A stretch of 64,000 nucleotides of DNA from Siphonodentalium dalli (lineage: Eukaryota; Mollusca; Scaphopoda; Gadilida; Siphonodentaliidae). Below are positions 1-12,989 of this stretch, one piece after another. The notes under the pieces were generated by a model. It did no database searches. It had not been told where the DNA came from and saw only the letters and a list, made by a program, of their open reading frames with translations. Position 1 is the stretch's first letter, and every line of letters begins with the position of its first letter. The stretch covers positions 98,335,343-98,399,342 of the forward strand of contig CP136065.1 in the NCBI GenBank assembly GCA_032622095.1, written 5' to 3'. The position numbers and the translations under genes are program-made.

Positions 1-179
1 ATTGCTCGTATCACGTGTTCTAACCCCGAAACAAGCCCATTTGAAGCAATGAACACATATAGCATAAGTACGGGCATCAATAAAACTAATATAAATAAGT
101 TTGGTAAAATAAATCGGCGATAATAATTTGTTTGAGAACTTGCCTTATCACATATACACTCTATGAGTCGGACGGCGTC

Positions 180-780
180 ACGTTTAGGATACATCGCTAG
201 ATTCCCCAAGTCATGGTGACGCCTAAACTGCTTTTGGTGACCCTCCTTCAACTCTCACACCCGGAACCGATTGTGCCACTTTGGCACCTTTGAACCACAC
301 AATTCGATTTCTCATATCACGGAGAAACCAAAATTTTACTTTGGTAAAAATATATTTAGGCGGCCTTAACTTGTTTTGACAATTGTTGTTCCTCGACCCA
401 AAAGCCCATCCATTACGCCACACTGGAAACATAATCACCATCAGAGTCCTCACATTGTCATGATGCGGAACATATATGAGATTTAGAGGAAATCGGTGAT
501 AAAATGTACTGATCAATCTGTGTCCTATTCGGATAGTTCCACTTTGGTGGCTTTAAACCACCACACCATTCCCTTTACTATGGAGATTATGATGGAATTC
601 ATCGACAAACATAACTGATTCCCGACGCGCCTCCTCCTTTTATGACGAAAGCGCCACTTTTCGAGTGTCATTTTATTCCTTGGAAATTATCGCAGTTACA
701 CCAATTTGGAGTTCCCCAATTGGTCCACCTTGAATCTGTATAGCTAACATGACGTCATACATCTGAAAATATAGATAAAT
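180..780 (-). mobile_element. Decayed internal fragment of the window's Helitron-like repeat
   Basis: Read on the minus strand, this stretch contains the same phrases as the internal units of the elements at 4821 and 44447: a 'caccgatttcc' box, 'tgatatgagaaatc', 'gtgtggttcaaaggtgcc', and a G-rich 'gagggtcacc' box. Neither terminus is present. It is an old fragment in inverse orientation to the complete copies. The assignment rests on phrase-level similarity judged by eye. Confidence 0.5.
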
Positions 781-1277
781 CGGAATGTGTGGAGGCAGTG
801 GCTCAGTATGGTGTATTCGTTGCTTCATATACAAATATTCAATAGACAATAATTGACGAATCTTTTGCTCCGATATATCATACTTATAAACTTTGAATAA
901 GAAACTACAAACACTTCACATAATAGGGGGAATTTGCCGTATATATTTCAGCTGATACTAATCATTCTGATAGTCATAATTGGCCTAAAGTTAAAGTATT
1001 GTGTGACTATAACCACTTCTGTTGCCCAGTGGGGGAAATTTCAAGTCAAGCGACAACCACTTAGAGACTTCTAACTGTCATTTTGAGATATGCGCTATGG
1101 AAAATTCGCACACTTTAATAAAATGAGCACATGACTTACACCAATACACCGCATCGACTGAATCAGGATATTAAAAGCTGTGTCTGAGTGCAATCGATGG
1201 TGTAAATTGTGTTCATTAGATCCAGTGGTTATAACATTTACAGTACTGCAGTGGTTCTGTCTTAATTAATATACTGA
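781..1277. other. No recognised feature
   Basis: AT-rich sequence without a convincing open frame or repeat structure that I could recognise. The next feature starts where similarity to 7425-7846 begins. Confidence 0.5.
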
Positions 1278-2150
1278 TATTGCTGAGATAATTATGAGAT
1301 TCCTCAATTAAAAAGATAACTCTCATCTCTTGACATCCAATATGGTAGCAGGTTACTGAGTACTTAAATTGGTAAATATAACGCCTTACGTTTATCCTGT
1401 TACAGTGACATAATAGCACTGAGATTCAGCGGTTTCGCGATAATTGTGCTTTTTGGAGATGTTCGTTATGTTCGATGATAGTCAGTGTCCATACAGTATT
1501 TCCTGCTGGTTCGTTTTTGATTTTATGAAGACTTATACCAGCTTGTAATTTAACATCCTAATTCGACTGCATACGCATATAGTTGACGGTCTTTGACAAA
1601 TACGCAATATAAAGTATGTCAAAGTTATAACGACTATCACTATAGATAAGATAAGTTTAATAGGCAAAACATCCTTATAAGGACAGTATGCAAACATAAT
1701 AACATATAGTTGTACATTAAACAATATACTAAATGATATAATAATAGAATGATGGTAGTATATCACCTTAGTAAAGCTGAATGTGCATAGGGTAGTCTCG
1801 TCTTCATTTATTCATTGATTTATGAGGCGATGCTCATCGCGTGCGGAAAATAATTTTCGGATTATATGACAAATTGATGTGCATGAATTTGAAATATTGT
1901 TGGATAGGATTTTGACAAGCTGTTCAGTTTGTGTCATGTTTTCAAAGTCTGGGAACTGTGTCTTCATAAGAGTTATTAGTTCAAGCCGCGGTGTACGGTA
2001 AGCACTACATTCCAAAAGAAAGCGTTTTTCATCTTCAATAGCATCGTCGGAACAAAATATACACAGTCTTTGTTCCAATGCCGTCGAATTGGTCGAATTA
2101 TTTTCTTGTAGGAACTCAAAATATATTTAGGTGTTGTTTTGTCATTCTAA
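1278..2150 (+). repeat. Dispersed repeat, copy A (interrupted)
   Basis: Positions 1278-1640 and about 2095-2150 match 7425-7790 and 7794-7846 in the same orientation. Shared phrases include 'gttactgagtacttaaattgg', 'cagtgacataatag', 'tgttcgttatgttcg', 'acttataccagcttgta' and 'ggaactcaaaatac/tattta'. Copy A has about 450 extra bases in the middle, which include the LINE scrap at 1812-2078. Copy B lacks them, so they look like an insertion in A. Confidence 0.6.
1812..2078 (-). pseudogene. LINE ORF2 C-terminal remnant (cysteine/histidine-knuckle region)
   Basis: An 88-codon open stretch whose first 35 residues have the cysteine pattern found near the C terminus of many APE-type and L1-like retrotransposon polyproteins: C-x2-C (CIFC), an IEDE acidic box, FLLEC, then a Y-x4-R spacing. 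In the family a histidine usually precedes FLL; here it is arginine (KRFLLEC), so the metal-binding set is incomplete. No reverse transcriptase sequence is attached upstream and the first codon is TTG, so this is a scrap, not a gene. It lies in the segment that copy A of the flanking repeat has and copy B lacks. The exact LINE clade cannot be told from so short a piece. Confidence 0.6.
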
Positions 2151-2165
2151 ATTCTAATCTGATCA

Positions 2166-2451
2166 GAATCGCTTCACGTTGAGTCGATAATGTGCTGAAA
2201 ATGAGAGCATGTTAGTCACATTATCGACTCAGAATAAAGCGATTCTAAGCATACTATGTGCGGACAATGACACAAATAAGCCAACTCACGACTTTTCATG
2301 AGTACGCTCTTTAACATGTGTTTTCACTGTGGTCCGCGCCACAAAACGAAATAACGGTCATGACTCCATTATCGGATTATTATATGTTCATAACGTGATT
2401 ATTTGATTCTGAAATAAGCCGATAATGGAGTCATGACCGATATTTCGTTTT
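2166..2451 (+). mobile_element. Double-hairpin MITE-like element, copy 1
   Basis: Two separate palindromes bracket a 97-base middle. Hairpin A has arms 2166-2194 and 2217-2245 (25 of 29 positions pair). Hairpin B has arms 2343-2375 and 2419-2451 (32 of 33 pair). A second copy lies in inverse orientation at 12990-13236, with the same middle ('gttggcttatttgtgtcattgtcc' on the opposite strand), so this is a mobile or duplicated unit rather than chance. No coding capacity. The superfamily is unclear because target duplications cannot be fixed. Confidence 0.65.
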
Positions 2452-4820
2452 CCAATAACATGCCTATATGAGCGTATATGAGTGAGGTCAATGTCAAGGA
2501 CACGGTCGCACGTGACCCGCCCATAGTGTTCCCTGTTCGACGGATCGGTCGAGCAGTCAATGAAAGGCATACAATTTCGTGCAGGGACCACCCTATATTT
2601 TGAAGTATATTATCGAGGAGCAAATAACTCGGTTATCCATCGAAATACAACGTCTCGATAGAGGCGAAGTAAATCCTCAGTGTTTGAAAAAGATATGACA
2701 AAATAACACTCTTTTTGCCACCACTTTGCATCTGCGTCAGTGTTTTTGGGTTGATTGTCTGGATGGACATCTTCCTTCCCGAGAAAAGACGGATTACTGT
2801 GATATAGACAGCACAGCCGAATAACGGAAACCGACGAATGAAACGTTCGCAGTGTCGCCTACGTACAGGTAGCTCAGATATCGTGATTGGCGAATGGCGT
2901 CCTTGCATATTAGCTGAGTAGTTGATACTTGATTGTGGATGTCGTGTAACTTTTTGTTAGACTGATTGTCTGGATACACAATACAAATTGGTCTGGACTA
3001 TTATTCATCTTGATGCGCAGAAAATTACTACTAATTGGTGCGATATGTTCATTTCCTAATGGAACTACTCGTCATTGAGTATTCAGTAAATAATGGGTTA
3101 AACAGCTGGCGGATAACTTTTGAAATTATCGAATGAGTATAGAAGTTTCCACAGATCACTTAATAATAGACCAAGTAAAAGGGAAATCCGCCATATAAAT
3201 TGGCGTATATGTACATCTACAAACGAGCTCTTACAAACATGCGTGTACATTGTAAGGATTGCTGCCAATGTTCTGTGGTTTGTGTTATTCAATTCGTACA
3301 TGAGACTTGTGTCAGTAACACAAAGTGGTTATCGAATACATAAGTTGCAGAAAACAAAGCAAAACGGCAAACTCCATGCAGGGTTTACCTCCATTGCTGA
3401 CTCGGTAAGACCGCTGATACCGGCGACATTTTACCCACATTTGGTGGAATTCCGCGATATTAATATATATACTAAGCGAACAGAGCAACATGCTGCCATT
3501 GTAAATATCGAACACAATTTGTGTAAACGTTGAACATTAAGTTTGAAAAGTCCCACTAAAACTGAAGAACTATATTTCGAAACGGTGTGATTCGGTTCTC
3601 CGATTATTTTATCAGCACAAAAGGCTAAACGCACGTGTACGACATTATCACAACTCGCACGGCAAGTCAAACACGATGTTCTAATTTGCTGCAATTTTGA
3701 CGAGTAGCTTGTGAATATCGTCAACAAAACTACCGCTCTGATTTTCCATTCTGTCGTTATCTTTTAGTGCGGGATTTGTTCTCAAATCACATAGAAAATA
3801 TGACTTTGGACCAATCGGGTTTCGCCATTTTTGTTGGAAAACCCCATGCTAAATATAGAAACACAGACTAGTTCCCAGCCGATTACAGAGTCAGAACGAA
3901 AGTATGACTGGTGCGCTATGGTAGAGATTGGAACAACGGGTGTGATCCAAATGCGTTATACGACTGTATGGGATGTGTCAACTACTACCGTCAAATTTCG
4001 TTAAGTCGAACGTCGGTAGCCCGAAAACCGTCTCATTGAACGAATATAATAAACTAGTTAACCCTTTCTTTACTAAATACTCGTTGACTTGCAGTTCACC
4101 TAAGAAATGTTCAGATAATAATGTATGTCGCTTGTTGAAATTATTAACTGAATATTTCTCACCTCTGAATATGAATCATTCCGTTCCTGTATTACCTGTT
4201 TTATTCTGCATGTCGTCTGCTTATAATTATATCATAAACATTCCTCCAAATTAATGAAAACAATTCCAATATACACTGTTATAACAGGGTGTTAGAATCC
4301 ATGTTCGTATGTAAGCAACACTGCTGCAACGTCAGTCATATTATCGGCACACAGTTGAGCAAATTCTGATAAAAATCATGAATGTTCATATTGTAAATGG
4401 TCAGAGCAATGACGAATATTCCAAAAACAAAACAAAAACATTTTCAACAAAAAAGGGCATTTCATTATGAAATTTAAATTGTTGATGGTTGTTGATAAAA
4501 TGACTTGACTATAAAAGTAGTGAATATATAACGATGGTTTCAGCATGCGAGCTATCGTCACCGGAGAGTTATAAATATTAAAAAGTAATAAGAATAAAGT
4601 ATCTGCCATATTCTTCTCAGTGGTCATGGTTTTACAAACCTCGCTGTGAGTGCCTTGTGTCGCTTTAATGCATGGGAACACATTCAGAAATCCTTTCTGG
4701 AACTGCAAGAATATACCAGGATAAATTTAGCGAAATAATTTTAGTTTAACATATCATCATCATTGCATGCATAATATGGAACCGGTTAACTCTTTTCATC
4801 CCAGTACACAGCTGCTATAA
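2452..4820. other. No recognised gene or repeat
   Basis: About 2.4 kb of AT-rich sequence. The longest open stretch is 137 codons at 3120-3533 on the plus strand. It starts at TTG, overlaps antisense open stretches, and shows no motif I recognise. A 110-codon stretch at 4376-4708 on the minus strand is likewise unrecognised. I see no splice-flanked exon with codon-like composition. Confidence 0.45.
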
Positions 4821-7290
4821 TCTATATATATATTTGCGAATGTCTGCCTGTCTGTCTGTGTTCTATAGAAATTCACAGGGGACCATCTAGATAACAACAG
4901 AGGGGTCTATTTGTGGTACTTTATTTTACGAGAAAGATAATGGTGCGGGTTAGAATTTTCTAAAGTGACGCTGTTGTTGTCAGGGGCACAAAAGGGGAGG
5001 GGCAGAAACAAATTTGTCGCCGATTTCCACCAAACTTATACATAATCATCTCCATGACATAAGGAAGCTAATGGTGTGGCTTATATATGTCAAAATTGGC
5101 GCCATTTGAGTCAGGGGTACACGTAAGGGGAGAGGGGCACAAGAATGGATAAACCTGTTTATTGATACACATTCTTCTCCATGAAACGAGGAATCTAATC
5201 GTGTGATTTCAAGATGGCAAAAGTGGCGCCATTTGAGTCAGGGGTGCACTGAAGGGAGAGAGGAACCAAAATAAACAAACAAAATTTAACGCCGATTTCC
5301 ACCAAATTGATACCCATTTTTTCCATGATACGAGAAATCTAAGCGTGTGATTAAAATATGGCAATATTTACACCATTTGAGTCAGGGGTGCACGGAAGGG
5401 CAGAGGGGCACCAAAATTGATAAAACTTTTTAAGGCCGATTTCCACAAAATTGATACACATTCTTCTCCATGATTCAAGAAATCTAATCATGTGATGTAA
5501 AGATGGAAAAGTGACGCATTTTGAGTCATGTGCACGGAAGGGAGAGAGGAACCAAAATTGATAAAACTTTTTAACGCCGATTTCCACCAAATTGATACCC
5601 ATTTTTTTTCCATGATACGAGAAATCTAATCGTGTGATTTAAATATGGCAAAAGTTACACCATTTGAGTCAGGGGTGCACGGAAGGGCAGAGGGGCACCA
5701 AAATTTATCAAACGTTTTAGCGCCGAATTCCACCAAATTGATACACATTCTTCTCCATGATACGAGAAATAAAATCGTGTGATGTGAAGACGCCAAGTTG
5801 GTGCCGTTTGGATGAAAGATGGAAGGGGCACTTAATTTGATAAGAATTTATTTGGTCGCTGATTATCAATTAACTTATACATTATCATCTTCATGACATC
5901 AGGAGCGAAACGGTGTGTCTTAAAGCTGTCATAAGTGGCGTATGATTTAGATATGGGGTCAGGGGTGCAATGAAGGGGAGAGGGAGCCAAAATTGATAAA
6001 ACTGTTTTCAGCGCCAATTTCCACCAAATGGATACAAATTCTTCTCCACCAAACTTATACATAACCATCTCTATGATATCAGGAGTATAATCGTGTGGTT
6101 ACAATACGCCAAATTTGCGACGGTTGTTTAAGATATGAGGGGCACTATATTTGATACGAATTTGTTTGTCGCCGATTTCCACCAATTATATATATATTCA
6201 TCTTCATAATGAGTAGAGACGTCATAGTGGCCCCACTTGAGTCAAGGATAGGGCGGGGAGGGACAACATCTATAGAAATATGTTTAGCGCAAATTTCCAC
6301 CAAATTCATACACATTATTCTCCAATGATACGAGGAATCAAATTGTGTGGACCCGTTGAAGACGCCCAGGTTGGTGCCTACATTTGCGAATGTCGGGTCT
6401 GTCTGTGTCATATATACCTTCAAGTGGACCATATATATGGCACCAAAGAGATTAACACGTGTAACTTATTACGAGCAAGATAATGGTGTGGGTTAATTTT
6501 TTTCTAAAAAGACGCTGTTTGTGTCAGGTGTGACCAACATATATTTGAACGCTCATTTCCTCCAAATTGATACATATTCTTCCCCATGATACGCGGAATT
6601 TAATCGTGTGATTTAAATGGAGGTCGTTTGTGTGAGAGATGGGGGAAGCAATAAATTTGATAATAATTTGTTTAGTTGCCGATTACCATATACGTAATCA
6701 TCTCCGTGATATCAGTCATCTACTGGATGTGGTTTTGATATGGGAAAAGGGGCACCGTGCGAGTTATTAATGTGGAAGGGATGAGCAACAAAGCTGATAC
6801 AAATATGATTGGCACTAGTTTCCACCAAGAAGGGACGCTATACATGTAACATTGATGAGAATGTTTCAGACGCCAATATCAACAAAAGTTTTATAAAGTC
6901 ATCTCCATATAATTCGTTCTATAGGGGGTTTTTGACGTTCACATTTCACAGCCTCGACATGTGGTGACCGAATTAAGTCACTTGATGAATACATCTTCTC
7001 AACTGTCATTTGTACGAGGACTGGAAGCTTTTAGAACAGACTCATAGCCTAACATAAAAATATTAAAACCTCGCTCTTTGTCGGTTACATGTAGCTGATA
7101 TATATAGCAACTTTTATTTTAAACTGAGAATAATTGGCCACTACAACACCATAGACTGATGAGCAACAGGGCATTTCTTTAAAACATATTGATCAAGACT
7201 ATTCTCTATTCCCACCATATGCATGTCCACACTACACAGCAGAGGGTATCGCCTCAATTTAACCCGAGCAACGCCGGGTAACCCTGCTAA
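4821..7290 (+). mobile_element. Complete non-autonomous Helitron-like element, copy 1
   Basis: It begins with TCTATATATA directly after an A (4820) and ends with CTAA directly before a T (7291), as Helitrons do (5' A|TC...CTRR|T 3'). Just inside the 5' end is 'gcgaatg' followed by a TCTG microsatellite. Just inside the 3' end is 'CCCGAGCAACGCCGGG', a weak 4-bp-stem hairpin about 8 bases before the terminal CTAA. The interior, to about 6850, is a run of diverged units of roughly 140-150 bp, each with 'gatttccaccaaa', 'ttctccatgata', 'gtgtgattt' and a G-rich 'gggcaccaaaa' box. No Rep/helicase frame is present, so movement would need an autonomous partner. Both ends match the copy at 44447-48209. 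Confidence 0.75.
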
Positions 7291-7424
7291 TAATAGCTAA
7301 TTTCATAAAACAAGAAAATACGATATTTACTTGGCCTCATAAAAGGGAGCGTCATCTATGTCAACAATTTGATATAAACATTCTCGAATACAGAGAATTC
7401 ATTATTGATGGTTGTATTTCTAAA

Positions 7425-7846
7425 GGAGAATAATAATTATCAGATTCCTTAATTAAACAGATAAATCCCCTCTCTCGCTCATCCGATATGGTATCACCGT
7501 ATCAGGTTACTGAATACTTAAATTGGTATAATATAACGCCTTGTTACAGTGACATAATAGCCCCGAGGTTCACCGGTTTCGCAAGAATGGTGCTTGTTGA
7601 ATTTGTTCGTTATGTTCGGTGATATCTGCTGGACCATTCTTAGTTTTGAAAAAAAACTTATACCAGCTTGTATTTTAACATCCTAATTCAACTGCATGTG
7701 CATATAGTCCACAAGTTTGATGGTCTTGGAAAAAAGTTATGCAAGATAAAATATTTAAAAGTTTTAGCGACTATCACCAGGGTCGAGTTAAGTTCTTGTT
7801 GGAACTCAAAATACATTTAGATGCTGTTATGTCACTCTAATTAATG
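7425..7846 (+). repeat. Dispersed repeat, copy B (uninterrupted)
   Basis: It matches 1278-1640 plus 2095-2150 in direct orientation with moderate divergence. It lacks the roughly 450-base insert with the LINE scrap. It starts 135 bases after the 3' end of the Helitron-like element at 4821-7290. No open frame of note. Confidence 0.6.
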
Positions 7847-8390
7847 AACGTGTTTTATTGCGAAACACACAAACTAGCACAACGGACGTTGATTATGAAG
7901 GGGTGGGGTGTATGTGTGTAATGAAGCAACACAATACCAAATCCATATAAATACTAGCTTAGATAGTGCTGATTGTCGTTGTTACCAGCTTTTATGGTAT
8001 GACAGAAACGCGGAGCAGATTTATGCATTCGGAAATATATCATACCAGTCAGTATGTGGGCCTAGTGACGTCTGTACATGTACATACGTCAATAGCGATA
8101 CCGCATATTTGCGTCATATGAAATAACATATCTGAAGTATTGAGTGAATAAAGCAGTATTCAACAAAGTTCAAATACCTAGATTACCAACAAATAATTGT
8201 CATATTTTAGTGAGCTTTTTAATTATATGCATAAACCTTAATTTGACCAATGTACAATTGCATGTGTTATTTCAAAAACGTTAGTATCCATCAATTGGGA
8301 ATTTGATCAAGCCTTGCATCCGAAAACAATGGAACGTTACCGGCAGTTCGTAAAATTATGGAGCCGAATTCTACTACACCGAACATTACA
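7847..8390. other. No recognised feature
   Basis: AT-rich sequence. A 72-codon open stretch at 7908-8126 on the plus strand shows no recognisable domain and I do not call it a gene. Confidence 0.45.
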
Positions 8391-8697
8391 TCTAGAACTG
8401 TAACGGTATACTTGGTCACGATACGATACGAATAAGGATACATGATCAGCGATACGATACATATCACGATACATAAATTAGTGTTCTCAAATGAATACAA
8501 CCTGACTTACCAGCACCAACATGTTTGTAATTGGAGATGGTGTTCTTGTTAAACTAAAATGCAGTTGAGCCTTTAGCTAGATGAGTCAAATTAAGAAATT
8601 GTCTGATTTCATGTATCGCAATACACACGATACGTGTATCGTTTGAAAGAGTATCACGATATATGTAATACACGATGAATCGTTACAGCCCTTAGTA
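8391..8697 (+). mobile_element. Possible hAT-like MITE remnant
   Basis: The stretch opens with 'ctagaactgtaacggtata' and closes with 'atcgttacagcccttag'. The closing end read in reverse, 'gggctgtaacgat', resembles hAT termini of the CAGGGCTGTAACG type. The body holds repeated 'gatacgatac' and 'atcacgatac' phrases near both ends. No convincing 8-bp target duplication is visible and the left end is degenerate, so the assignment is tentative. Confidence 0.35.
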
Positions 8698-9438
8698 ACG
8701 ACCATTGGTAAGTACAACAACGTGGCATACCCCCATAATCCACCTCACTGTTGTAAGAGAGGCAACTTAAATTTCTTTACTCCTAAAATTATGTTTGTTT
8801 GAAGATTGTATGTTTGATTTGAATATCCTGTATTGGTTTAAATATACTTATAGAAAAGTTTAGAGTGACTCCCCCTTATCGCAGATGCACGCTGACTGAA
8901 AAACCGATCGATATATTTTAGCCCAGTCGTGCTACTAGAGACCGACAGGTGGTTCACCCATACCTGCTTAAGATGTCTGATTTGTAATGTTCACTTTAAT
9001 TAGACAGATTACGAAATTTGGCCGATTATTTCAGACATCAGACAAATTTTACTCCACGTGCTGGGGACAGGTCAGGGAAATCCTGAAATCGAGATATTAA
9101 ACCTCGAATCAAGTACGCAACCATGATCGAGGCTCTATACTAATAAAAGTAATGCAATGGGGAGTTTTTAATCTTACACAATGCAAGGGGGTCGGGTAAC
9201 TAATCACATGATCTCGAATAACCTCGATCTGGGTTTGCAATTAATTACAGGTTTAATACCTCAATTTCAAGATTCATCTGACCCGACGAAAAGTATATTA
9301 TCTCAAGGTTCCTCGGTCCTCAGAATAATTGAACACGGCAACAAGCAATGCCATGTGAAACGCTGTGACAACATTTGGAAACTAACAAACCACATTTGAT
9401 TTGCCGTGGGACATGTTTCCAAATTTCGAGGGCTGTGT
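8698..9438. other. No recognised feature
   Basis: AT-rich sequence without recognised genes. An imperfect inverted pair ('atgtctgatttgta' near 8972 and 'cagacatcagacaaatt' near 9032) could form a small hairpin; nothing further supports a function. Confidence 0.4.
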
Positions 9439-9700
9439 TCCTGGACAGGTACTCCAGAGTACATGGGTAGGCATCCCACATAATACCTGGTGCTACAGAG
9501 TGCATGGGTAGGTACTCCAGAGTGCCTGGGTAGGTTATCCGGAGTACATATACAGGTACCACATAGTACCCAGATAGCTATTCCAGTGTACATGGATATG
9601 AAGTACCCCAGAGAACACAGACAGGTACCCAGAGTACAAATATTTGGTACTCCATACAGAACAAGTATAGTACATACGTAGGTACTCCAGGGAAACTGGT
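9439..9700 (+). repeat. Degenerate minisatellite, 'ggtactccagagtacatgggta' type
   Basis: About ten diverged iterations of a 22-30-bp unit built on 'ggtactccagagtac' and 'tgcatgggtag'. Units are irregular in length. The open stretches across it on both strands follow from the repeat and have no protein features. Confidence 0.65.
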
Positions 9701-11650
9701 GTTCTAGGATTGTACGAGCAAACTAATAATATATCGGCGGATATGTAAGTGGCATCGAAAGTATAAAGGAAGTCTACAATGTTCCATAGTTTACCAACTT
9801 AGCTAAGGAACGCAAAGTTGCACCATGCGATGTAATTGATTGACTAAAGAGGCATCGGTATTATCCGTGTTGTCCACACGCCGTTCGCTCACTGTTCAGT
9901 ATATCGGCATATAGTTCTTGAGCAGACACGGGAAGCATTTTATGTTAAACAGTGACCATTCATATTTGTGTAACTGGTATGTATATCTGATTGTGTGAGC
10001 AATACGGGAAACGTTTTCCATTTGAATTTTTGGATGCGAACAGTTGATTCTTATTGATGGGATTAAGTGTTGCATAGAATCATTGGACTTGTCTGAAAAT
10101 TAGCTAACTGATGAATAGAATTTCCCAGCGTTCAATCAATCGAAATATTTTGTCTTTTGTCTTGGTCATAACTTCATAATGATATAACTACACAGTCAAG
10201 GTTTGTGCTTCCGCTTGAAAAATTTGCCAATGGAAAAAATTATTTTAATTTGGCAAATATTTTTTGCAAGTGAGTTTTTAATTATGGGATGTGAACTATT
10301 TTGTCATAAAACATCATCGAACGTTAGTTATTCGTTGTGTGCCGAATTACAGAAAATAAATGGGAAACCAAAACAAGAAATCTATCAATTTACATGCAGC
10401 ACAGTCAGCAGTGTTATGTCGACAGTTATCTGTAATCTTTAGTTTTCACAAAATGATAATCCGTTCTTTCTGTAATAGTTATACTTTCATCAAACGGCTG
10501 ATCGACCGTGGTTAAAACGTGAGTCAGAAAAAGCGATGTTCTGTAAATTGTTCATTGAGGCTGTTGTAAATACTTTGTAACATGATCTCAATGTAGATAC
10601 CGCAAACGGTAATTAATAATTTGTTTGGACAGTTCATCCTCCCTTTGTCCGTTTGGATTATGGACGCATGTATTCATTGTAACAATGCATATTAATGGCG
10701 ACATTATATTTATGATGTCAGCGTTATATCACCAGCCAGTATAAGACAATAGGTTAATCGGCCGAATGTGAATGACGACGGATTAATTTATGGCTTGTTG
10801 ATTTCAGCAGTAATACGAGGCGAAACAATGTGTATGATTGATTCTTGTGTGGCCACATTGAACGTAGTTTCCAGACAGGTGTCGCTTAGATATGTATTTC
10901 TACTTTGATATTTATTAATAATAACTTGATTTTCGGGTAGCTCATTTTACATGCGTCTGTGGTTAGTTTTCACAGTATACGTGTCTAACAAAGATAAAAA
11001 CACGATACTTTCCCCAATTATACGCTCAATTAAATTTGGCAATTTGTTTTTAATTTTCCAAAAAATAATTTCATTTTGGTACTACTGCCATGTTAAACTG
11101 TTAGTGTGCCTCGTATTTCACGTCGGCTATGTTCTTTACACAGGTAATCGGTCACATAATTTGCCCGCCACGAATTTGCGTTATCCAAGTTGATCGTTAG
11201 TCTATTATTTTTCGCAGAACTGTCTCAATTATATGAAACAAATCTCCAAATGGTATCATAACATCCATCTGGGCATATATGCATGCGTGTGATGAATCGC
11301 GACATTTGTGTTTACCCCATCTCACAGACTTTGAGCAAACGAATCGGATTGTTGCAATCTGTCCAGTGGACCACACTCGATCACTATCCAGGAAACGTTA
11401 AAGTGCAACCAATTCGATGCCATTGGTGTTGATGTCAGAATCTGAAATAGAAATGAAATAACGTTTTAATGTCACTCGGCGGTTTGCGCTACCTATCCAC
11501 GATACTTATATGTCCCAGAATGATGCATTACTGCCATAAAAATGCAACTTTGAATACGATGTTTGGGTCCCAAACAAAAAACAGCATATGCACTGCATGG
11601 AATAGAAAAGGGCGTTCCGTGTTAGTATTTAGCAGCTGGAAAATAGCTTT
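9701..11650. other. No recognised gene or repeat
   Basis: Nearly 2 kb of AT-rich sequence. Open stretches of about 80 codons at 10203-10442 and 10951-11193 contain no recognisable domain and no codon-like composition. I see nothing else to annotate. Confidence 0.45.
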
Positions 11651-11785
11651 ATCCATGTAAATTCTGAAATTTATCCAGATAAATCTACAAATTTATCTAG
11701 ATAAATTTAGAAATTTATCCATATAAATTTTGAAATTTGTCCAGATAAATTTTGAAGTTTATCCAAATAAATTTCGAAATGTATC
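11651..11785 (+). repeat. Short tandem repeat, about 27-bp unit
   Basis: Five or so iterations of 'gaaatttatccagataaat' with small changes. Each unit is nearly self-complementary (ATTTATC/GATAAAT), so the array can fold into small hairpins. Confidence 0.65.
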
Positions 11786-12989
11786 CTCATTTTCTTCATT
11801 TTCATTTATCATAAAAAGCGTTTAGATTGCGAATATACAGAGCACTGAAACATAAGTAAGATGGTCCCAAAGTTATGGCACTACGTCACTGCTGAAACCA
11901 TGCAAATCTATTTTGTTCCTGGCGGAATTTATATGCATTTATTCACAAATAAATTGACATTAATGCATATGCCTAAATTCCCAATTTAGGATAAATCTAT
12001 GGTGTTGTAAATTCTGTACATGGAATTTAGGAACAATGTATTCTTTTGTAAATTCCATTTGTATGCAGTGTTTTACCTGCAGTGTGCGGTCTTTCCACTC
12101 AAACTGACATATTGCTGATAATAATTATGTACATCATTCATGATGATGGTTGCTGAAAGAAACGTCTAAAACCCCAACTCATACTAACCAATCGACAAAC
12201 CATTATATAAGATCGGCATATTCTGCCACACGAAATACTATATATTACTCTGCATATGCATTATATGTTTTGATATATAAATGCCAACAGCATAATTGTG
12301 CATCTATGCATATAATTACAACTACTTTTGTTTCCATTGAAATGCGGGTAATAGATTGGTCGAGCGGCAAGCGCGCGACCTGATATATCAGTCCATAGAT
12401 GTTGCATTGGACGAGCCACGTTGCAGTGATTCATCAAGAAAACGGGAGAGTCTAACCGCCGAACAACACGACGACACCGGATGACGCTAAAGCGCAGAAC
12501 GATAATTCTGGTAGAATCTTAGAGAGCGAAAACAACTCAACCACTCAATGCTAGAAACATTTGACAAAGTAGTTGATGATTATACTGGGTGTTTCCTATG
12601 GCGACTATACTATACTTATGTCATTTCATTTCAGCCACATTCATGCATTTGTAATGCTTGACTGAACGCTCAAGATTTGTACTACTTTTTTCGTTTGCCC
12701 AATTTTCGGAATTGCGTCCATGACAACGTGTATTTACAAATGAATCAGACTGATGAAACTGTGATACCTGATTACAACCATATATTAACTTTTTACTGCT
12801 TCATACAAATGACGAGATGGCATTTGTCACGATAACATTAGACGTGACCAGGGCATTTGTTTAAATCGAGATAATATAAATTAATTTTAATTTATAACTG
12901 AGATCGCTAACCAGTCAGGGACCTTCGCGTCCAACATATCCTCGCGAAAATACACACATAATCGACCTATAATGTGAAATGGGTACATA
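11786..12989. other. No recognised gene; contains one possible SINE head
   Basis: AT-rich sequence. The only structured piece I see is the A-box-like segment at 12352-12450, listed separately. Confidence 0.45.
12352..12450 (+). repeat. Possible tRNA-derived SINE head
   Basis: 'TGGTCGAGCGGC' matches the RNA polymerase III A-box consensus TRGYNNARNNG at every position and is followed by a GC-rich 'aagcgcgcgacc' resembling the D-arm of serine/leucine-type tRNAs. A B box is weak: 'agtgattcatc' about 60 bases on is only a partial match. No tRNA cloverleaf can be drawn with confidence. Confidence 0.3.

Noticed and set aside
3120-3533. 137-codon plus-strand frame, the longest in 2.4-4.8 kb
   Set aside because: TTG start, antisense frames of similar length, and no recognisable motif.
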